Positions 10,212-18,068 of a DNA stretch of 64,000 nt are shown here, piece after piece. Origin of the DNA: Microscilla marina ATCC 23134 (GTDB lineage Bacteria > Bacteroidota > Bacteroidia > Cytophagales > Microscillaceae); the NCBI RefSeq assembly GCF_000169175.1, contig NZ_AAWS01000039.1, positions 1 to 64,000 on the forward strand, read 5' to 3'. The translations under genes and the position numbers were made by a program. The notes under the pieces are model-generated. The model searched no databases and was not told the origin of the DNA. It worked only from the letters and a program-made list of their open reading frames with translations. Numbering within the stretch: the first letter of the stretch is position 1; the number at the start of each line of letters is the position of its first letter.

Positions 10212-10938
10212 TGGTTTAAAATTGTGTGGAGTCAAAAACTGTTGGGTTGGTGCTGACTGTTCAGCCCTTGCCGTATAGAAATGTTTGTACATGGTATAGT
10301 ATTTAGGTTATTTGGTAATTAGTTATTTGATGAGGCAAAGTTGGTAGGGAAATGCAGCAGGAACAATTTAGAGGAGTATACAACGGCACTACTCGCCTGG
10401 AATGCCCTACTACAAAAGCACTACAAGGCTGTTTTAATATGATTTTAAAAAGAAATGATAAGTGATCTGGAAAAAATAAGATGTGCCAATTCAAGAAAAT
10501 ATATTGTTCTCAGACGATTCAAAAAAAACGGTGCATAGCCAAAGCTATGAAGCTTTTTTTTGAGAAGAATGAGGGCAATAGATACACTTTAATGGCTCAA
10601 ATTATTTATGAAAGATCACTAAGACGAAACAACTTTTTGACATTAGAGGTAACTCTTTGCTTGTTGATGCCTTAATTACCCAATATGGTGGTTTTGAATG
10701 GGAAGAATCATTGTTAAAGTTTGCTGTGGGGCTCAGGTGTTATGCCTATAATCTGGCATGTTATAAACTATTAATGATTTATTGGTATTATAATAAGCCG
10801 ATGGGTAGCCTGCTAAAAATTATATAATAGTTTGAGGAGTTTTAGGTGATTTTCATTGATTAATTTTTATTACTTGGGAGAACATTTTCAATTTTGACTG
10901 GTTGAATATTCAAAAAAAAACAATTCCATACCATACCA
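10212..10938. other. Intergenic region between divergent glycosidase-like and TonB receptor genes
   Basis: About 730 bp with divergent genes on either side, so both promoters should lie here. It contains one MITE-like repeat (10462-10619). The apparent frame at 10481-10675 spans that repeat and is rejected as a gene. Confidence 0.5.
10462..10619. mobile_element. MITE-like repeat, copy E (158 bp, TAA duplications)
   Basis: The terminal inverted repeat GTGATCT (10462-10468) is matched by AGATCAC (10613-10619), each flanked by TAA (10459-10461 and 10620-10622). The centre holds the family core GCATAGCCAAAGCTATG. There is no coding capacity. Length, target duplication and core match copies B and D. 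Confidence 0.7.
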
Positions 10939-13299
10939 ATGATAAATTACAAACGAATGATGCAATCAGTGGGGCTATGCTTCCTGATATTGTTAGGTGC
11001 CAGCTTCGCGTATGCGCAAAAATCTACCTTAAGCGGATATGTAAAAGATGCCAGTAACGGTGAAGTGCTATTGGGAGCATCTGTTTACCTGACAGAACTG
11101 CAAAATGGAGCAGTTACCAATGAGTACGGGTTTTTCTCAATCAAAATTCCCAATGGTCAATACACGGTAAAAGTGAGCTATATTGGTTACAAAACAGTGA
11201 CCAAACAAGTAAACCTCGCCAATGACCAAAAGCTAAATGTAGAACTCCCGGTAGAAGGTCAAGCCCTCGAAACTGTAGTGGTCACCAGTGAAAAACAAGA
11301 TGCGAACATACGCAGCACTCAAATGAGTGTAAACAAACTGGAAATCAAGACAATTCAGAAAATGCCTGCCTTTTTTGGCGAAGCCGACATCATCCGAAGT
11401 ATTCAATTGTTGCCTGGAGTAACTACAGTAGGAGAGGGAGCCAGTGGGTTCAATGTGCGTGGGGGTAACATAGACCAAAACCTGATTTTGATAGACGAAG
11501 CTCCTGTGTATAATTCTTCACACGCCTTGGGTTTCTTTTCGGTGTTTAACCCTGATGCAGTAAAAAATGTAAAGCTGGTCAAAGGAGGAATTCCTGCCCA
11601 ATATGGCGGTCGCTTGTCGTCGTTGTTAGACGTACGCTTGCGCGAAGGGAACAATAAGAAGTTTGAGATGAACGGGGGAATTGGTTTACTGTTTAGCCGG
11701 TTTAGTGTTCAGGCACCCATTCAAAAGGGCAAGTCGTCTTTTATTATTGCCGGGCGTCGCTCTTATATCGATTTGTTCTTTCCTTTATTAGGTGGTGCTT
11801 TGAGCAACAGTAGTGTATATTTTTATGATTTAACGGCCAAATTAAACTTTACGCTTAACGATAAGAATAAAATATTTGTATCAGGCTATTTTGGGCGAGA
11901 CAAGATAGGGTTAGATGTTTTTGGTTTTAATTGGGGCAATGCTACCGCTACCATACGTTGGAATCACCTCTTCAACGATCAGTTGTTTTTGAATACCACT
12001 GCGTTTTATAGCAATTATGATTATCAGTTGGGGGTACCCAACGATACCGATGGTTTTGACTGGAAAGCCAACATTGTAAACTACAGTTTCAAGCCGGAGT
12101 TTACCTATTTTGCCAACGCCAGCAATACAATTAACTTTGGTGGGCAAGCCATTTTATACCAATTTGTGCCTGGTACAGCTACTTTTACCAGTGGGGGCAA
12201 TAGCCGCGATATTTCGCTGGATGATAAGTTTGGGCTGGAAACGGCCGTATACCTGAGCAATGAGCAAAGCATTGGCGATAACGTGACCCTGGAGTATGGT
12301 GTGCGTTATTCTTGGTTTAACTACCTTGGGGCTGGCAAAGCCATTACTTTTGGCGATGCACCTGCTGGCGAGCGTCGCGAACCTGTAAGTAGTAGAGAAT
12401 ACGGAATGTGGGAGACTATTCAGGAGTATGGCAATTTTGAACCCCGTTTCTCGGCAAAATATATGCTTAATCGTACATCTTCGCTTAAGTTAAGTTACCA
12501 CCGAATGGCACAATATATTCACCTGGTGTCTAACTCTACCGCCTCTATTCCTCTAGATACCTGGACACCCAGCACCAATAATATTCAGCCTCAGCTTGCC
12601 GACCAGGTAGCTTTGGGGTATTTTAAAAACTTTGGTGAAAACAACGATTACGAATTTTCGGCAGAAACCTACTATAAGCTTTATCAAAACCAAATAGACT
12701 ATATAGATGGCGCCGATTTACTGCTAAACGAAAACCTGGAAGGTGACTTGCTCACTGGCGAGGGCAAAGCTTATGGCTTAGAACTTTACTTGAAGAAAAA
12801 CAACGGTAAATTTACCGGATGGGTAAGCTACACCCTGGCACGTACTGAGCGTCAAGTCAATGGAATTAATAATGACAGTTGGTATCCCACCCGTTTTGAC
12901 CGTACGCACAACTTGTATGTGGTAGGTATGTATAAATTGAGTAAGCGGGTAGAATTATCGGCAAACTTTATGTTTGCTTCGGGTACCCCTACCACTTTTC
13001 CTACCAATCGCTTTGAGTTTGAAGGGATAGTGGCACCCCACAACGCCGAAAACAGTCGTAATAATTTTCGTATTCCAGCAGCCCATCGTTTAGACGTTGC
13101 CTTGACCCTACTACCCAAAAACACCAAAAAACGTTGGCAGGGATTCTGGGTGTTTTCTATTTATAACCTGTATGCTAACCGAAACCCTTTCTCTATATTT
13201 TTTCAGGCAGACGCTGATAACCCAACCATTACCCGTGCCTATCGATATTCTATCATAGGCTCTGTTATTCCATCGGTTACTTATAATTTCAAGTTTTAA
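10939..13299 (+). CDS. TonB-dependent outer-membrane receptor with carboxypeptidase-like N-terminal domain
   Basis: A 786-residue TonB-dependent receptor. It has a signal peptide (ending ASFAYAQ, about residue 26), a carboxypeptidase-regulatory-like beta domain at about 28-110 (LSGYVKDASNGEVLLGASVYL), a plug domain (residues 120-230, with FNVRGGNIDQNLILIDEAPVYN), and a 22-strand-type barrel ending in an aromatic residue (VTYNFKF), as needed for outer-membrane assembly. It lies 14 bp before a DUF4249 lipoprotein gene, a frequent Bacteroidota pair in which receptor and surface lipoprotein take up an unknown ligand. It is not a canonical SusC, because no SusD partner is present. Confidence 0.92.
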   Translation: MINYKRMMQSVGLCFLILLGASFAYAQKSTLSGYVKDASNGEVLLGASVYLTELQNGAVTNEYGFFSIKIPNGQYTVKVSYIGYKTVTKQVNLANDQKLNVELPVEGQALETVVVTSEKQDANIRSTQMSVNKLEIKTIQKMPAFFGEADIIRSIQLLPGVTTVGEGASGFNVRGGNIDQNLILIDEAPVYNSSHALGFFSVFNPDAVKNVKLVKGGIPAQYGGRLSSLLDVRLREGNNKKFEMNGGIGLLFSRFSVQAPIQKGKSSFIIAGRRSYIDLFFPLLGGALSNSSVYFYDLTAKLNFTLNDKNKIFVSGYFGRDKIGLDVFGFNWGNATATIRWNHLFNDQLFLNTTAFYSNYDYQLGVPNDTDGFDWKANIVNYSFKPEFTYFANASNTINFGGQAILYQFVPGTATFTSGGNSRDISLDDKFGLETAVYLSNEQSIGDNVTLEYGVRYSWFNYLGAGKAITFGDAPAGERREPVSSREYGMWETIQEYGNFEPRFSAKYMLNRTSSLKLSYHRMAQYIHLVSNSTASIPLDTWTPSTNNIQPQLADQVALGYFKNFGENNDYEFSAETYYKLYQNQIDYIDGADLLLNENLEGDLLTGEGKAYGLELYLKKNNGKFTGWVSYTLARTERQVNGINNDSWYPTRFDRTHNLYVVGMYKLSKRVELSANFMFASGTPTTFPTNRFEFEGIVAPHNAENSRNNFRIPAAHRLDVALTLLPKNTKKRWQGFWVFSIYNLYANRNPFSIFFQADADNPTITRAYRYSIIGSVIPSVTYNFKF

Positions 13300-13313
13300 A
13301 ACAAAGCGGCAAA

Positions 13314-14186
13314 ATGAAATCAAGAATATACTTATATATCATGTGCATGGTAGCAGTAGCCACCATGACAGCGTGCGAAGACGAAATAAATGTAACATTG
13401 GGTGAGAGCACGCCCCAGCTTACAGTAGAGGGGTGGGTATCAGACCAAACTCCGTTACAAACGATTAGGCTTACTATTAGCCAAGACTATTTTGATAATG
13501 CAGCTGCGGCTGGAGCCAGTGGCGCTACAGTAAGAGTAAATGACGACCAAGGTAATGTATACAACTTTGTGGAATCGGATTTGAATTCGGGAGACTATTT
13601 AAGCAATTTTACGGGAGCCATAGGCCGTACTTATACTTTGTATATTCAGTATCAAGGTGAAGAGTACCAAGCCACTACCCAACTTGCAAGGGTGCCTCCT
13701 ATTGATTCTATTCGGGTAGAAAATGCTGATGATGCCAGCCCCGGACCGGTTAACGTGAGTAGTGGATACCGCGCTGAGTTTTTTGCCAATGAAATACCTG
13801 GTGCAGGAGATTATTACCGTATCAAGACTTACCGCAATGATGTATTGTTGAACAAGCCCGGTAACATCTCAGTTTTTGAAGATACCAACGTAGACGGCTT
13901 GCCTTTTATACTGCCAGTAAGACTGAGTATTAACCCTATTTCCGAAGACGGAGAAGGCTATGCTTTGGGGGATAAAATTAAAGTAGAGTTGTTGTCTATT
14001 AGTAAAGAAGCCTTTCTGTTTTTTGAAGAGCTGGAAACACAAACGACCAATGGAGGGCTTTTTGCCAATCCTATAGCTAATGTGCCCACTAATATACAAA
14101 ATATCAATCCGGCCTCTGCTAAAAAAGCGGTTGGTTTCTTTTATGCTTCGGCGGTCAGCTCTTTAGAAGTTACCGTAACCGAATAA
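13314..14186 (+). CDS. DUF4249 family lipoprotein, partner of TonB receptor
   Basis: A 290-residue lipoprotein with an N-terminal signal ending in a lipobox (ATMTAC, Cys at about residue 21), followed by a beta-rich domain that begins TPQLTVEGWVSDQTPLQTIRLT, typical of DUF4249. Bacteroidota genomes often place this family directly after a carboxypeptidase-domain TonB receptor, as here (14-bp gap), so it is probably a surface or periplasmic accessory for uptake of the same unknown substrate. A strong terminator follows, closing a two-gene operon. Confidence 0.85.
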   Translation: MKSRIYLYIMCMVAVATMTACEDEINVTLGESTPQLTVEGWVSDQTPLQTIRLTISQDYFDNAAAAGASGATVRVNDDQGNVYNFVESDLNSGDYLSNFTGAIGRTYTLYIQYQGEEYQATTQLARVPPIDSIRVENADDASPGPVNVSSGYRAEFFANEIPGAGDYYRIKTYRNDVLLNKPGNISVFEDTNVDGLPFILPVRLSINPISEDGEGYALGDKIKVELLSISKEAFLFFEELETQTTNGGLFANPIANVPTNIQNINPASAKKAVGFFYASAVSSLEVTVTE

Positions 14187-14227
14187 TAGTGGCTTACTAC
14201 TTTATTTGATAATATTATAGACCTACT

Positions 14228-14262
14228 GCCCCACTTGGTTTTTCAGCAAGTGGGGCTTTTTT
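14228..14262 (+). terminator. Intrinsic terminator after receptor/DUF4249 operon
   Basis: A 10-bp stem GCCCCACTTG (14228-14237) with CAAGTGGGGC (14247-14256), a 9-nt loop and a T6 run. Confidence 0.88.
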
Positions 14263-14730
14263 CAAGACATAGCGTTAGAGGTTGTATGCATTGATCTTTG
14301 ACTTTTTTATAAGTGCAACCAAAAATGGTATTTTTTTCTTTGATTTTTAACTAGTTATCCCTTATCTTCTCATATCAAAAAACACTGACAGCCCGCTACA
14401 CGTAATAACCAAAGAGGAGTTGTTAGCTTCTCTTACTCTTCAAAATATCTATCAATACAACCACTGTATTTTACCTAAGTAAAACGCAAAAAATAAAGTG
14501 CTGTAATAGAATTTAGCATCTGCTTGTTGCTCAGAGACGATATTCTGTGGAGCAGGTGAGATTTTTCGTTTTACTAAACACCATTACTACTATAATTAAG
14601 TAGATCCTAAACTTAGACTTTTAATCGCTTATTTTTCCTTCTTCTTTAGTGACTGTTTGCATCAATCATCTGCAAAAAGCAATATGCTGATGATACATGT
14701 GCAATGCTATATGATTAAATACTCTACTTA

Positions 14731-14965
14731 GTAATGGTTGAAAAATAATTTATTGTCTTAGAGGTGGCTTTTCGCCCTGATGTTTTGTTCTGAGATGTAT
14801 CGTAATTAAAAAAGCGAACTATGCTTACAAACCGAAGTTACAACTTACTATGCTGGATTGCTAAATTCTTCGAATCACGTTTGGAGCCCTGCCTTTGGTT
14901 AAAAATACCTCATCTTAGCAAGAAACCTCTACCTCGAAATAAGTTACTTATTTTTCAACCACTCC
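14731..14965. mobile_element. MITE-like repeat, copy C (235 bp, degenerate, TTA duplications)
   Basis: Ends GTAATGGTTGAAAAATAA (14731-14748) and, inverted, TTATTTTTCAACCACTCC (14948-14965) share a 14-bp perfect core. Both are flanked by TTA (14728-14730, 14966-14968). The right end closely resembles the right end of copy A. It is longer and more degenerate inside than the others, so it may be an older or composite copy. It ends 27 bp before the start codon of the decayed receptor gene. The rest of the gap from 14263 to 14730 shows nothing I recognise. Confidence 0.6.
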
Positions 14966-14992
14966 TTACTAAAACTACTTTGAATACAGACT

Positions 14993-15376
14993 ATGAAATA
15001 TACTTTAATGCTACTGCTGTTGTGCTTAGGGGTGGGGGCAAGAGGGCAAACAGATTCGTTGAACAATGCAGAATGGTTTCGTTTAAAAGCAGAAAAGCTT
15101 ATTCGCTTAGAACAAGTAAATGCTGAAACTGAAATATTAGGTGCTAGTCAATATGCCCAAAAACTTGAGAATGTACCCGCCAGTGTGATTGTGGTAAACC
15201 AAAAGCAAATGAAAGAAAATGGTTACCATGACTTGTCTGACTTGCTCAAAGATTTACCAGGTTTTGATGTAATAGAAAATGCGGGTAGGGAGCTTAAAAA
15301 TGGCTACGAGATAGTAAAGAATTATCAATCACCAATGAGTTTGCCCAACCTATCAATGATCATAATATATTTATAG
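14993..15376 (+). pseudogene. Decayed TonB-dependent receptor (plug fragment)
   Basis: The 127-codon frame starts like an intact receptor: signal peptide (MKYTLMLLLLCLGVGARGQ), the short N-terminal linker seen in the neighbouring receptors, and the start of a plug domain (ENVPASVIVVNQKQMKENG, then DLLKDLPGFDV). It then runs into unrelated residues and stops, whereas intact homologues nearby are 673 and 746 residues. In another frame from about 15298 a short stretch resembling a barrel end (HNIFIEARYK) can be read. Most of the gene has therefore been lost by internal deletion. Together with the following fragment it is the remnant of a receptor/phosphatase module. Confidence 0.75.
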
Positions 15377-15393
15377 AAGCCCGTTACAAAGAC

Positions 15394-15666
15394 TTAAAAG
15401 GAGGGCGTCAGCCCAATATTTCACCTTTTACTAATCAGCAGGTCACGCTTAGGCAAGGCAGCCTTGTATACATAGGCAGTGATGGTTTTGTTGACCAAAA
15501 CAATGAGAAGAGGGTAAGTTTTGGGACAAGAAGGTGACAGAAACTATTGGAGGTTTGCGCTCCGCTTCCTATGAAACAACAACAAATGATTGAACAAGTG
15601 CTCGATAAGCAAATGCAAAATACTACGCAAAGAGACGATATTTTATTTATTGGGCTAAGGCTATAG
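15394..15666 (+). pseudogene. Decayed SpoIIE phosphatase (C-terminal fragment)
   Basis: In frame 1 the DNA encodes the last part of a SpoIIE domain: LKGGRQPN, FTNQQVTLRQGSLVYIGSDG, FVDQNNEKRVSFGT, and an ending MQNTTQRDDILFIGLRL. An in-frame TGA at 15535-15537 replaces a residue that is leucine in the paralogue at 18069, and no start codon or upstream domain remains. The closest relatives are the C-termini of the genes at 18069 and 23355. It marks a third, broken copy of the phosphatase. Confidence 0.8.
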
Positions 15667-15766
15667 ATTTTTTTGGGTAAGTGGTGTTCATTCGCTCATA
15701 GTATGCTCATTACACCTACTGGTTAGATATAATAAAGCATTCATTGCATTAAAAATAATCTATGAA

Positions 15767-15923
15767 GGAATGGACAAAAAATAAACTTTCGTTCTGGTAA
15801 TGTTCTTTTATCCTGATAATTCGTTACTTTTTTCGCCGTAGCTATGGCTACGACTGCAAAAAGTGCCTCTTCTCAGAAAAAAATAACTCATGCCAAATCA
15901 GTAACTTATTATTCAACCATTCC
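15767..15923. mobile_element. MITE-like repeat, copy A (157 bp)
   Basis: Terminal repeats GGAATGG (15767) and CCATTCC (15923) extend to a 19-nt left end (15766-15784) identical to the matching end of copy B. The right flank is TAA (15924-15926); the left flank is GAA, one mismatch. The inner hairpin CGTAGC-TATG-GCTACG and surrounding sequence closely match the reverse complement of copy B. It ends 21 bp before the receptor start codon at 15945. Confidence 0.8.
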
Positions 15924-15944
15924 TAAACTGTTTTAATCGCCATT

Positions 15945-17966
15945 ATGAAAACTCCTTATGTTTATTTGTTTCTGTTATACTTGGGGGCATTGACTCCTCT
16001 TTATGCTCAAAAAACTGATAGTGTGTTGAAAATACCTATAGAGGAGGTATTGAACCTACCAGTAGAAAAGCTAATGGATGTAAATATTGAAGTAGCATCT
16101 AAGGTCAAGGAAAAGCTTTCCGATGCACCCTCTTCAGTAACTGTGTTTACCCAGCAAGACATTCAAAATATGGGCATTACACACCTGGAAGAGTTACTCA
16201 ACTATGTGCCTGGCTATCAAACCGGATATGATGTAGAACAAGGCAAAACTATTAGAATAGCCTCAAGGGGCAGAGGCAGTGCTTTGTCTGAGTCAGTGTT
16301 ACTGTTGGTAAATGGTCAGCGCTTAAATGATTTGTATACAGGAGGAGTGTCGGTGCTTAATCGCTTGATTGCAGTAGAAAACATCAAGCAAGTAGAGGTA
16401 ATCAGGGGGCCAGGGTCTGCCTTGTATGGAGCGAATGCTTTTTTGGGGGTAATAAACATTGTGACAGACCACGAAAGCAATAAAATATTGTTTGAACTGG
16501 GCAACCTGAGCTCTAAAAGAATAGCGGGCAATTTTTCTAAAAAAACCAAAGACTTTACTTTCAATGCATTTGTTAAGTTGTTTACCGATGATGGTGATAG
16601 GTTTGACAATGTTCCTGATATTTTTGGTAATGGTGAGGCAACCCAGGATCCGCAACAAGGCGCAGATGCCTCAGTGATGTTAAAGTACAAAAATTTTAGC
16701 ATAGGAGGGCGTTATACTGAAAGGCTCATGCGTGATTTTTTTGTGTTTAGGGTGATTAATAATTATCAAAACCGGGAGTTTACTCAACAGTCATCAGTAT
16801 TTGCTACCTATCAGGCAGATTTTAGCCAGCGGGTGAGCCTGCAGTTGAGGGCAGATTATTCTGTTGATAAATGGGTGGCGTCAGGCTTGGCAATACCGGC
16901 AGGGTTAGAGGTAGCACCAGGGTTTGCCCTAAACGAGAACTTTATCGCTGGACCTTTGCTTGGGTCTTACTATTTTAATGCCTTGGCTGATCTGGACTGG
17001 AAAATACACAAAAATAATGACTTGAAAGCAGGTGTAAGCTTTTCGAACACTGCCATTACTGATGTGGCGAACCTAATGACTCACCACCCGGTGACGCTTG
17101 AATACCAGCAAGGAATGGTTGCCTTTAGGGATAGTCTGACTTTTAACGAAAAAATACCCCGTAACTTTATTGGTGCTTACATTCAAGACAAACACCGAAT
17201 AGGCAATTTTTTACAAATAACTTTGGGAGTAAGGCTTGACCACTACAGTGATTTTGGCTCTTCTATCAATCCCAGAGCAGCTGTAGTATACAGCACCCCG
17301 TTTAACTCGAAGTTAAAAGCCATTTATGGGCAGGCTTTCCGGGCACCCAATTACCTGGAGCTGTATGATAAAAACAACCCAGTAGATTTTGGTAACCCTG
17401 ACCTGGAGGCTGAGTCTATCAGGACTATAGAGTTGGTGTATTTGCAAAATATACAACAACATACCCGTATCTCGACCACCTATTTTAACAATCAAATTGC
17501 TAACCTGATTGTGTTGGGCGACCCAGTAAACGACCCTGATAACCCTTTGGGAGCACCTGGCTTTAAAAACAGTGGAGAGCTGTCTACCCAAGGCATAGAG
17601 CTTGAATTGAAAAGTACCATTGCCAAATACTTACAAATTACTGGCTCTTACACCTTCATTACAAGCAAAGATACCCTTCCAGTCAGCCCACATGCGGCTT
17701 CGCTGGTTTGTAACTTCCATGTAAATAAGTGGAATGTAAACGTACATGGAATATACCGTAGCCAAATGGATTTGGTATCTGGCCAAAATGATTATGCGTT
17801 GTTAAATGCAGCGATTAGGTACAATTTTAGTAGCTTGGTAGTGGTATATGCACAGGTGAAAAATGCTTTAGATACTACTTATTATACAGTTACCTCGGCT
17901 TTTTCTACTGGCATTGCCAACCGGGGCAGAACTTTTCAGGTAGGTTGTTCTTATAAGTTTAAGTAA
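15945..17966 (+). CDS. TonB-dependent receptor of the receptor/SpoIIE module
   Basis: A 673-residue TonB-dependent outer-membrane receptor: signal peptide (ending LTPLYAQ, about 22), a short linker (IEEVLNLPVEKLMDVNIEVASK), a plug domain at about 60-175 (DAPSSVTVFTQQDIQNMG, IRGPGSALYGANAFLGVINI), then a beta barrel ending CSYKFK. There is no carboxypeptidase-like or secretin/STN N-terminal domain, so it is not a classic FecA-type transducer. The phosphatase gene follows in the same direction after 102 bp, and the pair is repeated at 21111-25850. It likely binds and imports an unidentified ligand; coupling to the phosphatase is inferred from repeated synteny. Confidence 0.9.
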   Translation: MKTPYVYLFLLYLGALTPLYAQKTDSVLKIPIEEVLNLPVEKLMDVNIEVASKVKEKLSDAPSSVTVFTQQDIQNMGITHLEELLNYVPGYQTGYDVEQGKTIRIASRGRGSALSESVLLLVNGQRLNDLYTGGVSVLNRLIAVENIKQVEVIRGPGSALYGANAFLGVINIVTDHESNKILFELGNLSSKRIAGNFSKKTKDFTFNAFVKLFTDDGDRFDNVPDIFGNGEATQDPQQGADASVMLKYKNFSIGGRYTERLMRDFFVFRVINNYQNREFTQQSSVFATYQADFSQRVSLQLRADYSVDKWVASGLAIPAGLEVAPGFALNENFIAGPLLGSYYFNALADLDWKIHKNNDLKAGVSFSNTAITDVANLMTHHPVTLEYQQGMVAFRDSLTFNEKIPRNFIGAYIQDKHRIGNFLQITLGVRLDHYSDFGSSINPRAAVVYSTPFNSKLKAIYGQAFRAPNYLELYDKNNPVDFGNPDLEAESIRTIELVYLQNIQQHTRISTTYFNNQIANLIVLGDPVNDPDNPLGAPGFKNSGELSTQGIELELKSTIAKYLQITGSYTFITSKDTLPVSPHAASLVCNFHVNKWNVNVHGIYRSQMDLVSGQNDYALLNAAIRYNFSSLVVVYAQVKNALDTTYYTVTSAFSTGIANRGRTFQVGCSYKFK

Positions 17967-18068
17967 CCCTTTGTTCAACCCAAGTGTCTAAACACACCAT
18001 TTGTCTCTTGTCTTTTGCTGCCAGTATGCCTTATTAAGCGCGATCAAAGAAATAAACATACATTTGCA

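Noticed and set aside
10481-10675. 64-codon plus-strand frame
   Set aside because: Lies across MITE copy E; no protein features.
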